Shown here: piece after piece, positions 9,781 to 22,245 of the stretch
Layout: each line of letters opens with the position of its first letter
Position numbering within the stretch: position 1 is the stretch's first letter
From: Brachionus manjavacas
Taxonomy: Eukaryota > Rotifera > Eurotatoria > Ploima > Brachionidae
Direction: 5' to 3'
Length of the DNA: 64,000 bases
NCBI GenBank assembly: GCA_019054805.1
Contig: JAHQIY010000014.1
Location: 1,054,001-1,118,000 of the forward strand
Program-made: the position numbers and the translations under genes
Notes under the pieces: model-generated
Database searches by the model: none
Told to the model about the DNA's origin: nothing
Seen by the model: only the letters and a program-made list of their open reading frames with translations

Positions 9781-12700
9781 CGCTTTCTAGTCAAAGCGAT
9801 CACTCCAGAGCATTTCTGACCATTGCTTGTCCAAGGTGTTTGCTTTGTGCGCTTGGACCACATTTGAGCCAAACTAAGCTAATTGCTGCTCAATAAAATT
9901 TTCTAGCAATTTGTCAAATTTAATCGATTCTGAGCTTAACTTTCGATTGCCTCGAGCGGCTTTAGTTACGTGTCTACAGGTCGAGACAAATTTAATTGAT
10001 CGTTTTCCTGAGCTAGAAAAAAGTTTTATTTTTCTTAGAAATAATTTGTTTTAATTAAAGATCAAGAACGCGTTTTGACGCGTTTATGAACACCGGAATA
10101 AAAAGGCTATTTTAAAATTAAAGTGAATCTCTGAGCAGTAAACAGGATGTGTCTAGTTTTTATAAATTATTAAAAAAAGGGTTTTATTCAAATTCGGACA
10201 TAGTCTACTAGTTGTTTGATTTAAGTCGAATAGAGTTCTAACTTGAAAAATTATGATTTTCTTTTTTCAATTTTCAATTAAAAATAATAAACTTAAAATT
10301 AATTTTTATAAATTTAATTAATAAAGTGTAAAATAGTCAATTAATTGTAAAAGCACTATTCGGTTGAAACTGTGTGAAGTTTGGTAGAAAAAATATTATT
10401 TAAATTATTTTTTTTTTATTTCAATAGAAATTTTATCTTTTAATATTTTTTAATTTTTGAAAGATTAATAAAATCAGATAAACAAAAATAAAGATTAAAA
10501 AATAATTTTTAATTTTAACTGTGCTAAAAGCCACAAAGCTAAGTTCTTTAAAAAACAATAAGATTTAAAATTGAATATTTGATCAATAGTTTTTTAACTT
10601 AAAAACTTATCTTTAAAGTAATGGAAAAAACTTTGCTATGTTTATTTAATTGTTACGAAAAAAATTTCTAAAATTTTTGAAAGATTAATAAAACTTGAAA
10701 ATAAAATTATAAGCAGATTACGAATTTACTTGAAATATAAAAAAATTTAATTTATCTTTTGTGCTAAAAACCGAATTATGTTTAATATTAAAGCATAGAG
10801 ATTAAAAATGAATATTTAATTAATTTAATTTTTTTTTTCAAGTTCAATTATAATTAATTTAATAATTTTTAAAATCAATATTTTTTTAAAAAAAAATATT
10901 TTAATTTTTTTTTTTTATTTCAATGCCAAAAATAAATAACCTGTAATAAATAAATTAACAATAATAAGATCCATTTTTATAAAATATCTAAAACAATTTT
11001 CTATTAAGAGTATTGAACATCATTTACAAAACGATTTAGCAATAGTTTATTTCAGTGAATTGGAAAAAATAAATAACATTAACAATTAGCTGAATTTTTT
11101 AAAATCTCTAAATTCTTGTAGATTCAAAAAAATTAAAAAATTTTTGATTTTCGATCAGCTATTTAAAATATTAATTTTTAATATTTTTGTAAATTTTAAA
11201 ACCACTGACTCCTATAAATAAATAAAATTCTTCAAATTTTCATTAAGAGACAAAAAAATAATTTTTTGATATTATTTTAAAATTAAAAAGGGAACAAATT
11301 TTATTTTTGATAAATAAATTAATCGTTGACAAATTTAACAAATCTTAGATTAATTAAGAGTTAAACGATGCCTTGCTTGTTATTATTGTATTCAGATTAA
11401 CCTAGAAATAAAAAATTTTAAAAGGGTAGCAATCGTACCAGAACATGGTCTACATGCTGATGTTTTACAGTGTTTTTTTTCTAAAACACTTTACTCAATT
11501 AAAAAAAAAACACTAAACATAAAATTTCGAGCAAAAAAAATATTTTAATTAAAGATTAAATGGCGGAATAAATTGAAACTTTAAAACATTAAAATTCACT
11601 TGGCTTTTTATACCTTCTAGGCATGTTATTAATCCAAATTTTTATCGATTTTCAATCTTTAATTTAAAAGCTAACTAATAGTCGTTTAAATTCATCTACC
11701 GTGAAAAATAACTACTAGCCGGTATTCCCTAATGGCCTTATTAAATAATTAAATGATATCAGTTTTGTATAATATTTAAATTACAAATACTCAGTTGTTC
11801 ACGATTTTTTAATAACCAGACCTCTGAAAAAAATCATCAAAAATTAGCTGCTTAAATAAATGCTTGTTAACAACAAAAAAAACAATAATAATTTTTTTCC
11901 TAACCCAATATTTCGATAATTAATTGCACAACCCATATTTATATTTAGTTATTTTAAAAAATTCAATATTCATTTTTTCCAATTATCTCTCAAGATATTT
12001 ATTTTATTGAATAGCTTTAAATTTTTTTAACTATCTAATAGAAAAATAATTATAAACTAAACTAAAATAAAGGCCTATTAACAGGTACTAATTGCAAAGC
12101 TGTTTGGGAAAAAATCCAAAAAATTTTTAAAAGCCTAAGCTGTTTTCGAGAAAAATTGTCATCTATAATTGAAAATCAATTGATAAATATATAGAAACGA
12201 TTAAGTATTACATAATAAGCTTATTAAGATTATTAATGAGCTAAGTTGCTTCTAAACTATTTTGTCATGAGATTTTCTAGCATTGGCCGCTCATTTTTTT
12301 TAACTTGGTAATTTAATACAAGAATTATAAATGAGTCTAGATACGGTTTAATCATGCCAGCTTTTAAGACTCACTTTGATAAATCTCACTCGGCTTATTT
12401 CAAGTTTTTTGATTGAATTCGTAAGTAATTTAAATTTTTTTACAAAAATACCTCGAATTTTTTGCACAGACTGCCTTCTGGGCACCTCTAAAATATCTAC
12501 AGACTATTTGTTTTTTCTCTCTCCATTTGTAAAGTCTTACATAACTAACTTCCGTCAATATTGAATTTGAGTGAGCTAAAATAATTTTGATAATCAAATT
12601 TAGACAAAAAAACAAAAAAATAATTTATTTTTAATTTTTTTAAAAAGATCAAATTTGGATGAAAAGTAGAATTAAATTATTTCAGCTTGAAAAAACCTAA

Positions 12701-15612
12701 ATTATAAGAAAAAAAGGCTGCAGTTAATGTTGGTCAATGTTTGAATTGTCTGAATTTTTGCGTTCTGTAAAATGAATAGCTCTAAGGACTAGGAATAAAA
12801 CTGAAAAGAAAAAAGAATAATTAATTTTAAATGTTATTTAAGAAAAAAATTGGATTATAAAATCTTGATGAAAAATCAAATCTTTGAATAAACTTTTGTA
12901 CAGCGCCAAGTAAGGCGTAAACTTTACAACTATGAATAACTAAAAAATAATTTTCAATTTTTTTTAACAAAGATCAATTTTCGATATAAATAAAAAAGAA
13001 TTGAATTATTTTAGCTTGAAAATAAAATTAAATTAACTCCAGAGACCCTATGCTAATTCAATTCATTCAATAAGAAAAAAAAATACTTGTATCACTATCG
13101 TAGTTCAATGTCTTGGGAGACAATGCTGCAAATAAGTCACACTTTAATTGATGATTTTTACTCAAGCGTACAATTACGTCCGCTTTAGTAAAAAATTCAT
13201 TTTCTCAATGAGTATTCTTTTAATATTGTACAATATTCTCGGTTTTGATTAAATTAATAAAAATGAATGCTTAATGGATTTTTCGAGTATTAACAAAAGC
13301 TAGGAATTGGATTTCATTAATAAAATACGGTTCGCAGATTTTATGCCAGCTTTTTTTTCAATTTCAGCCTCCTTTTTTCATATTCTAAACACTTTCCGAA
13401 TATGCTCATTAAAATAGCTACACAATTTAATCCGAAAGTATGCAATAAATAAAATATGAACGAAAAAAGAAAAAAGTTTATAAATTATTTATTTAAATCT
13501 TGATTTTGTATTAGTGGTAAGTTTATAGAGATTCGCATGATCCCTAACAAAACAATTCAAACTTTTCTATTTAAATAGCACAGTTGGTTGGGTTTAGAAG
13601 TCTTAGATTTGATTATTGAATAAAAAAATACTAAATCCACAATTTCTTTGCTTCTACTCACAACTTGGAGTAATTTTGTTTCTATCTAAAATTGTTCTGT
13701 TCTTTTAAAAGATCTCAAAACCAAAATTTAATTCCATTTCCTCTTAATGTAACACTTGATTAATGCTTTTAATATTTTTCGACAAGAACTAATTCAATAT
13801 TTCCGATTAGAATCTAGAAAAAAAACTTTTTATCTATGTAGAAATTTGATCTCATTTTTCTTACTTGCAATTTAAAAAATATATTTTGAGATAATCTTTT
13901 GTCCAGCTTAGCAATCGGTATACCTTTAAATCAAATTAAATTTTAAATTTTATCCGCAAAAAAATATTTTCTAATTTTTTCGCCCTCATAAAAAATTAAC
14001 TATAATTTGATCATTTGGACAATTTAATTTTTTTTATAAAAAATATATTTAAATAAACTAAGATAAAAAGAGAGAATTGTTTTTATTAATTTTGATTTGA
14101 ATGATATGAGATTTTTTGAAAATTTCTCAACTAAAGTCTACAGCTAATGAAGATAAGTTGAATAATTTAATTTAGTGAAAATGAAAATTCTAAAATTCCC
14201 AACCACGCTATCGATAACAAAAACCGTAAACAATTGAAATAAAGATCAATCTCAACTGACATAACAGACAATAGAGAGATGGGTAATTTTATCTGATAAA
14301 CAAAAAATTTATAACTTGTATGTTTATTTATCCATTTATTAATTACAAGCTAATAAAATCGATCGACATTTTTTGTGCCGAAAATACAACTTAAGTGAAA
14401 GCAAAAAAAAATAATTTTATTTAAATACAGTTTTTTTTAATTTTAAATTATAAACTAGTTAAGCCGCAATTTAAATAATTTCTAATCTTTATTGAATAAC
14501 TTTCTCTAAATGGAAATAAACACAATAAATTTTATCAAAAAAGCTATTTAATTTATTAAATCCGTATAAATCGATTAGACCAAAATCGATGGCTTTTGGA
14601 AAATAAGCGACGTTATGTAAGCTTGATTTCTTGAGTCCTCTCGGTCCACACTTAATCTTATTTAAGTGAGAATCTCAATTTATTCATTTATGGCCCAATA
14701 AGCCTTTTTTTATTGATCTAATAAATAACCGTAATATCAAAATTGCTAACCAAACTATCTCAAAATAAATGAAATTAATCTGCTCAACTTAAATTTCATA
14801 ACTGCTTTTAAAGTGCCAGATCCTTAACAAATAATTAAAAAAAAATATTTTTATTTGTTTAAATTATTGAGCCAACATTGTCAAACTTTTAGAAATCCTG
14901 ATAATAAAATCTACAATCAAATCTTTAACATTATTTAAAGCAATTTTAAAAGTTCTATAAATAAACAAGTTTTCGTGTTGATTTTACTGTAAAAATCATT
15001 AAGCAAATTGATTAATTGAGTATTTCCGCTGTCAAATGCAAATCAAGAAATTTGTTTATTTGTTTTTATTATTTGAATTTTGGCTGAAATAAGATGCAAT
15101 TTAGTATTAAATTTTATTATTAATAATTGAAGGCCAAATTGGAAAATTAGAAAAAAAAATTCTTGTTAAAAATAAAGTTTCGTTTTGTTCATGACACTGT
15201 CTAGCAGTTCGGTATTGAATATTTACTCTAAAAAATATAATTAGAAATAAAATTTTAACTTTTTGGTTAAATAATTTAAAATTATTAAATTAGAAAATTT
15301 AACTTGCGAAGATTACACTTGAATTTAAAAAAAAAAATTTTTAATTTTATCTGCCTTTTTTATTAAAAAAATTAATTCAATGACTAAAAATAAATTTGAT
15401 TAAATTATTTTTAAAGCTAATAAAATACACAGACAAAGTGATTACTAAACTAAGACCAAACAATAGGAAAGCATTGAAAGAGAGCTGAAGCAAATTGATT
15501 TTAAATGTAAAGAAAAAAGCATTTAAAATTTAAGTTAGCTTGTACAGTGCACAAAAGCTAAAATCTGTATACTATTTAAAAAAAAATTAAAGAGACTTAA
15601 TTTAATTTGAAA

Positions 15613-17260
15613 ATGAGTGAAATATCATCATCGCCATCGGGCATCACTCGGATCAATGTTAATCAAACCCAATCAATATTAAAGACACCGATAGAGATTT
15701 TCAAGTCTAAAATAAATTTGAGGCACGAAAGAAAAAGTCTCAGCGGTAACAAACAACTTTTTAAAATAAAAAATAATCAATTTAAAATAAAAAAAAGATG
15801 TATCCGTGCAAGTGGACGAAAGGCGCGAAAGACCGACTAGTTTAGGCCAATTTAGAGATGACACCATCTTAAACTCAAATCTAATTGAGCATCTCAAACT
15901 AAAAATTGACAAAATATCCGAAGAACTGGACCTGGCAAGGCCGAGACAACAAGGTAAATAATTAAAAGTTTTTTTTTTATTAAAACTCGATCTTTGATCA
16001 AAGGACCCAAAAAACTCAAGCCACTATTGGAAAAATCTAAGCTCATAGTGGTCAACTTGACACCTAAGCCTGAAACATTGAACAATTTGCTCCAAAACAA
16101 AGACCTAAATTTGCCAAAAAAATCCAATATGCACCAGACCCAAATTCAGCACGAAACATTGACCGACAACCAAAAGAAAGGCTTCCTAAACTCGACCGAA
16201 CAAAATCAATTTTCGGCCAATATTCTGGCCGAAAAAAATTCCACCGAAAATTTTCTAAGCAAAAAGAACACATCGCGCATTGAAGAACTCAAAATAGACG
16301 ACAACCAAACACCTATATCAACCAGTTTTAAGACCAAAACAATTAATGAACGAAGCATTGATTTAATCAACGATTTGCTGGTCAAAAATGACCAAACACA
16401 GTCAAAAAATATACTTAATATTACCAAAATTGATGAAATCAATAAAAAGCCTTCCAACAACAGGTCTAAAACAAACCTAAATGACATTTTCAAGATAAAA
16501 TCCCTCAACTATTACGATGATATAATGTCCAAGCATACTGACCCAATGATCGAAACCAAGCAGTTTATTAAGCTTGATGACAAACAGGTGCAGACAAGTG
16601 ATTTGAAGATTCCAACCAACAATACGGAAACCCAAACTGAAGAATTGAGACCGGACTATTCTCCTAGAGACAGTGTTCTCGATATAGACATAAGCGAAAA
16701 GAAGGAACCAAATCCGGTAGACCGTGACTTGTTCAGATTGAATAGAACTCATGATGATGTTATCAACAAACTTGAGGCTCATGCGAAACGATTGGAAACT
16801 TTTTACAATGGAAGAAAGTCTTGGACTGTGGTATCTGACTTCAAGTAGTTTATTTAAAGATGATTTGGAACTTTTTTTTTGATTTTTTTATGATTTGAAG
16901 TGAGGAAAAGGAAGAGGCAAATGTGCCGGATAATCATGTAAATAGCAGTGATAAATTGATTTTGATTGATACGGAAAATAAAGAGCCGAGGAAGAAAAAA
17001 AATCTATCTGTTAAAATTAAGCTTCCGGACGATTGTGATGACAGTGAGACTGAGAAGGTTGCAAAGAAGCGTGGCGCTCAAAAGTGCTGCCACTTATTCT
17101 TTTTGTTGACATTGTTTTTCGTAGCAATCGGCATATTGGCTTATTTTATTGGTAATTTTTTGACAAATTTTGATCAAATGAGAAAAAAAACTATTAAAAT
17201 ATTTTAAATTTTTTTATTTTTTGTCTAGTTTGGAATTTTGTAACCAAAAATCAGCTATGA
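15613..17260 (+). CDS. Tail-anchored protein with repeated dynein-light-chain-like motifs
   Basis: Five exons (15613-15745, 15798-15953, 16004-16844, 16901-17151, 17229-17260; introns 52, 50, 56 and 77 bp) give about 470 residues. Nearly all of it is a polar, Lys/Asn/Asp-rich, probably disordered cytosolic or nuclear part. Three motifs of the type bound by LC8 dynein light chain are visible: VSVQVDE (about 15800), KQVQTSD (about 16582) and TETQTEE (about 16624). Near the C-terminus a basic stretch (KVAKKRGAQKCC) leads into one membrane span (HLFFLLTLFFVAIGILAYFI) and a ten-residue tail, the layout of a tail-anchored ER or nuclear-envelope protein. If the last intron is not spliced, the frame ends instead at 17207 with another short tail. 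No family is recognised. A membrane-bound adaptor for a dynein-light-chain scaffold is a hypothesis only. Confidence 0.68.
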
Positions 17261-18579
17261 ATTTTGTGCTTGACAATATGAAATAGATTTTAGGCGATTT
17301 TTAAAATTATTTTAGAGTGACGGAATTTTTAAATAACTTATTTTTTTTTAAATTTCGAGTTTTTTTTTTAAATTTTAAAATTAATGTTTCAAATCGATTT
17401 TATTTAAAAATTATATTTAGTATTTGTACGTGTGAATTTAAATTTTCAGCATTTTTTAGCACCATCGAGTATTTAACTTATGAAATAAAAGACTTTTAAT
17501 TAAAAATGAATTTTTTTTTTTCAAATAATTAAGTACATTTATTCAGAAAAAAAATTAAAAAAATTTTATGAATGGCATATAACTTTGTAGATGGGCAGAA
17601 AAAATACAAAAAAGAGAACCCGACATAAATAAAAACATCAATCCATTTTTTTAATCCAAAAGGCTTGAAATTAACTTTAAAAGATTCAAATAAAGTTAAT
17701 GATTTATTAAAAAAAGAACTTGAATTTTTCTAATTTTTCCTTTGAATCCAAAACAGCCTTAACTTAGGTTTCACATGTTCAAAATCTTACAATTTAATTT
17801 ACTTGAATACTTGAATCTTGAATTAATAATGAAATCAAAGACAATTTTTTCAGCTTAAAAAGAGTTCTTCTTCTCTTAATTCTTTTATTTTCCTTGTTTT
17901 TAAAAAAACAATATATTCAGGAATTGAAAGCTCAGAAATTTTTAGTTTTTTAACTGAAGGATGTTAATTTTTTTATTTGCTTTAAAAATTCAACGCAATT
18001 ATCTAAAATATTAATTTATGAAAAAATCATTATTATGGCTACATTTAAGGTTTTTTTTAACAAAAAAACCTACTTAATTTTTTTAAAAAGCATGTGGATT
18101 TTAGAAACAAAATTAATGTTATTAATTTTTAGATTCTAAAATAAAAAAGTATAAAAAAGTAGTAATTCAACTTTTTGATATCAAATATTAGATGTCAATA
18201 GATTTTTCAATTTTCAGGTAAAATAAAAAACTGACTCCTTGAATATGTCAAAAATTAAAACTCTGTAGAAATTAACAATCTTGTAAGGAAAAAAATTGAT
18301 TGCTTCATTTCAATACAGTCTCTGAATTAAAAGCTTCTAAATTCAATTCTATAAAATCAAATGTTTCTTTGATATTTACTTAGATACTTTGGGTAAAAAG
18401 TCACCTTGTAAAGCAATTTTTACAAAATCAGTTTAGCCACTGAGTAATCTAAAGACGCTTTTTAAAAAAGAAATTCTTAATAAATTTCAAACTTTTTTAA
18501 ATCTCACCAAAAAGAAAAACCACACAGATGATTTTCAAATGTAATAATTAATTATTGACTTAAAATTTTTGATATACTC
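17261..18579. other. AT-rich spacer
   Basis: No gene, RNA or repeat recognised; only poly-A/T tracts and chance frames. Confidence 0.55.
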
Positions 18580-20810
18580 ATGCACAAAAAAATGTCTAAA
18601 ATTTTGTTTATATTAGTGTCATTTTTGGCCATCACTGATGCAACGTTAGGCAAGAAATTAATTTAAGAAATAAGTAAGGTTAGTTAAAAGTATTGGCTTC
18701 TATAGAAGCCTTTGAGTCTTTGAAGTCTTTGAGTTGTCTTAAGACTTGTGAATTTTAAATAACTCTTCTTTTTAATTTTTTCTTAAAATTGTTTAACTTT
18801 TTGTTTATTTCTTGATTTTTAGATTTTTAAATGAAAAAAATATTAATGTAACGTTTAGACATCATAACTCTTAATTTAGCCCGAATCACAACAAAATTAT
18901 TGATAATTACTTTATGGTCATACAAAAAACCATTGTACATGTATCATCTGTTTTTAATTTTTAAGGATTTGGCAAGTGATTATCAAAAGATTTTATTACT
19001 TTATTTGAATTGCCTATTATACATTTTCTTTATATTATAAACAATAGAATGATATTATTTTTTACTGGGTATCTAGCTTTATGGCAGCTTTAGTGATCAT
19101 GATTTTGATCTATGCTATCTAGATCCTTGAAAATTTTCTGAGGCACAAAATCATGTTGACCTTAATTAATAAATGTATACTGCTTACTGATTAAAAAAAT
19201 TGAAAAATTGAAAAAAAATTTTATTGAAAAAAATTTGAAGACTTTTTAGAGATAAATAAAAGATACTTAAAAGATATTTTAGAGAAATTTAAAAGAAATT
19301 TTTAAAGATATTCTAGAGAAAAATGTACGATAACCTCTAAATAAACTCTACAAATTTCCCTAAAATTTCTTTAAAGATCCTTTAAAATAAAGTTGACTGG
19401 GTATCATGTACTTTGAGAGGTTGTTCGTTTGCATTTAGTTCTTGTATGAATTGTTTCGGCGAACGTGGATGTAAATTATGCATATGATTGAGCAAGCCCG
19501 AATGTGCAGCATGTGCCGAAGATATTTTTAATAAAGATGATTTGGAAACAATAAAGTGTGTTAGAGAAAGTGGTCAGTGTGTTAGAGAAAGTAATAAACC
19601 TATTAGTAAATGTTCTTCAGAATCTGGGAAAAATAAAATTTTTATTTTTTCTATTTTTATTTAATTATTTAATAGGCCTTTTACAAATTATTCAACTGTT
19701 TCTACTCAAACTACTCAAACAGCATATCCAACGACCACTTCAGAGAAATATTTTTTTTTATATTAAAATAATAATGTAGATTATAAATTTGTCTTTAAAA
19801 TTTTCAAATAAACATTTAAAAAAAATCAATTAGAGATCAATCGCAAAAAAAAGACTTTTTTTATTTAATTAAAATAATAAACATTTTGTGTTTAATTAAA
19901 AAATATTTTAAAGCTTTTTTCATAATTTTTATGAAGATTTCTATTAAGTTTTGATCATGTGATCATGATCATGAACTTCAAATTGCCAAATTGTTCTCTT
20001 TTCTTCTTCAAAAAATTGTAATCGTAGCTTAGATCTTTTAATGCGAAAAAATTAATAACTTTATTTAAGACTTTTAGTGTATGCCAGGAAATTTTTTTAA
20101 CCTTCAGCAATTTTTAACATTTCAATTAATCAAGGACAATTTTTTTATAAAATTATCCTTAATGCTATTATTGTTGGATCTTTGTAAAAACAAGATTATT
20201 AGACACTTTTTAACATGTTTTTTTTTCAAATTAAGCTAAATTTAAAACTTAAAATTTTAGCATTGATCTTGTGTTAAAAAATAATAATTTTATATCCTAA
20301 AAAAATCGATATTAACACCAAATACACATACCATATATTTCAATGGTACTGTTAAACTGAATATTTCAATCAGCAATAGCTATAGAAGAATCTTAGCTTT
20401 GTCGAATGGCGATTTAGTAAAAGGAAGTGTCGAAAATTTACCAGAAATTTTGGATTCAAAAAAAGGGATTATTTAGAGCAATTTGAGTAGCACTTATTTT
20501 AATCCTCTGGTTTTTGATCTTTTGTCAAATGGTGATTTAGTTGCTGAATACAATAAAATATTTTTAGTTTGGGACTTAAAAATAACAAATGGTCAGCAAT
20601 CGAAAAAGATTATAAGAACAGATGAGACTTTTTACTCTCTAGCTGTATTGAAAAATGATGATTTAACAATTAGTCAAAATTCCAATGGTTATGATATAAT
20701 GATAAGAAATTCTCAAAATGGATTGATTAAGAAAAAGTTCTACCAAGTGGGAATGTTATAAGTTCATCTAATACAGAAATAATTGTTTGGAATTAATTTT
20801 AAAAATAAAA
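18580..20810 (+). pseudogene. Decayed secreted Cys-rich / beta-propeller gene
   Basis: Pieces of one gene appear in order on the plus strand. At 18580-18666 an ATG opens a classic signal peptide (SKILFILVSFLAITDATL) that stops soon after. At about 19438-19630, after an AG acceptor, lies a Cys-rich segment (ECAACAED, IKCVRESGQCVRES) interrupted by one in-frame TGA. At 19672-19745, after another acceptor, is a Thr/Ser-rich linker (STVSTQTTQTAYPTTTSE). At about 20330-20797 there are propeller-like blades with two copies of LSNGDLV and WD-like endings (FLVWDLK, IIVWN), broken by a TAG near 20476 and a frameshift near 20755. The architecture of signal peptide, Cys-rich region, Thr-rich linker and WD-like blades looks like a lineage-specific secreted family. 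Multiple breaks argue for a pseudogene; unannotated introns could remove some. Confidence 0.5.
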
Positions 20811-22245
20811 AGAATGATTAAATTATTTGTTTTTTTATTTTAAATCGATTGACACGGTTCTAAATGAGATTTAGCTTGTTTTTAAATCCAATCCATATTT
20901 TGAAATTTTTTCATTTATTTAGAAAAAAGCTAAATGAAATGTTAAAGAATAAGATAGAAAAAAAAATTGCATAAAAATTTTAAAGTTGGGCGGAGTAGGT
21001 AAAATCTGCGAAAGTAGATGAATAGATGAATCTATATTCCCCAAAGTCAAACACTTGTAGGGCGAAAAATTAATTTTAATTTTCTTAATTTTTTTATTTA
21101 TATTTAAAAGGCAAATATTTAAGTAGAGAGCGCATTTGGGTATTTGGCATTGTTAAAAGGGTAATACCAAGTCAACCAGATCAGAGCAAATGCTATTTCA
21201 AAAGCTCCTTCAAATTAAAAAAAACAATACATCATTTTCGATGAGGCATTCTATAAAATAGCTTTATTCAATTTGTTCGAATAATCAAAAAATTGTTCAC
21301 CTAATTCCATTTTGGTTCACATATACGTGAAAAAAAAAATTGGTTGAACTAATAGTTCACAAAACCTGAGAACAAGAATTTTTCTCATAATAGTGAACCA
21401 TACTAACCGACTAGACCCAGTTTTTCAGCTATTGAATATATATTTTAATCTATATGAATTATTTATCTTTTTTTTCTTTTGCTTAATTTTTAATTTGTTT
21501 TCATATACTTTTATTATGAAGGAGCATTATCTCGATACAGATAAACAAATAATAAAAAAATTATTTAAAAGTAAAAAAAAAGAATTTTCAATATTTTTTT
21601 CAAATTTCCAAATAAAAATTTAGCTCATTGTATTTCACTTAAAAGTTTAATTTAAAATTTGAAAATGCTTGAAATGCTAACTTAAAATTATTTTTTTTTT
21701 GAAACTGAAAAAAATATTTGAAACACGGCACTTTTCAACATTGGAAACATTTTGTAATTCAAACACAAAAAATTAAACCAAATGAAATATAATATAATTT
21801 TTTAAATTAAAGTAGAAATTTAGATTACTCGGATTTACTTTTATTTTATTAAGGAGAACAATTTGCATGTATTCTTTTTTCATTTTTATAATAGTTTTAT
21901 GGTGGAAATCTGGTTAAACAAAACTTCGAAATTCGAAAATCAGTTTTTTGTTGGCACCTTCTCATTTGCCAAGATAGTAAAGTTTGCTTTTTTATTAATT
22001 AAATCATTAGTTAAATAGTTCAAAAATAAAAAAAAAAATTGTTTTTTTGTTTTATTTAAAAAAAAAATATTCATTTGCCATTAAATTTCATTCGAAAAAA
22101 TTTACAATTTTAGAGAGCTTTTTTTTTCACATTCAATTTCAAAAAAAAAAGGCTAAAATTTTGACCATAATTTCCTAATTGCATTGCTATTCTAATTACA
22201 AAAATTACAAATTTAAAAATTACGCTTTTGCCTAAATAAAAAATT
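20811..22245. other. AT-rich spacer
   Basis: Between the pseudogene and the MCM6 3' end. No supported gene; frames at 21393-21623 and 22110-22298 are low-complexity or overlap the MCM6 last exon. Confidence 0.5.

Larger units (their letters stand above)
8072..15612. other. Large gene-free spacer
   Basis: This 7.5 kb lies between two divergently transcribed genes (Ig gene to the left, tail-anchored gene to the right). It holds the tandem duplication (8461-8720) and the GATA-site cluster (9024-9780). From about 10.1 to 15.6 kb I see only AT-rich sequence. Short frames at 9104-9570 and 12376-12615 lack splice context and family resemblance. Confidence 0.55.

Noticed and set aside
12376-12615. 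Overlapping frames on both strands
   Set aside because: Short, AT-driven, no homology signal.
16064-16782. Minus-strand frames of 69-101 codons
   Set aside because: Opposite strand of the third exon of the tail-anchored-protein gene.
17317-17499. Plus-strand Phe-rich frame after the tail-anchored gene
   Set aside because: Composed of T-rich codons in 3' flank; begins without a convincing start.
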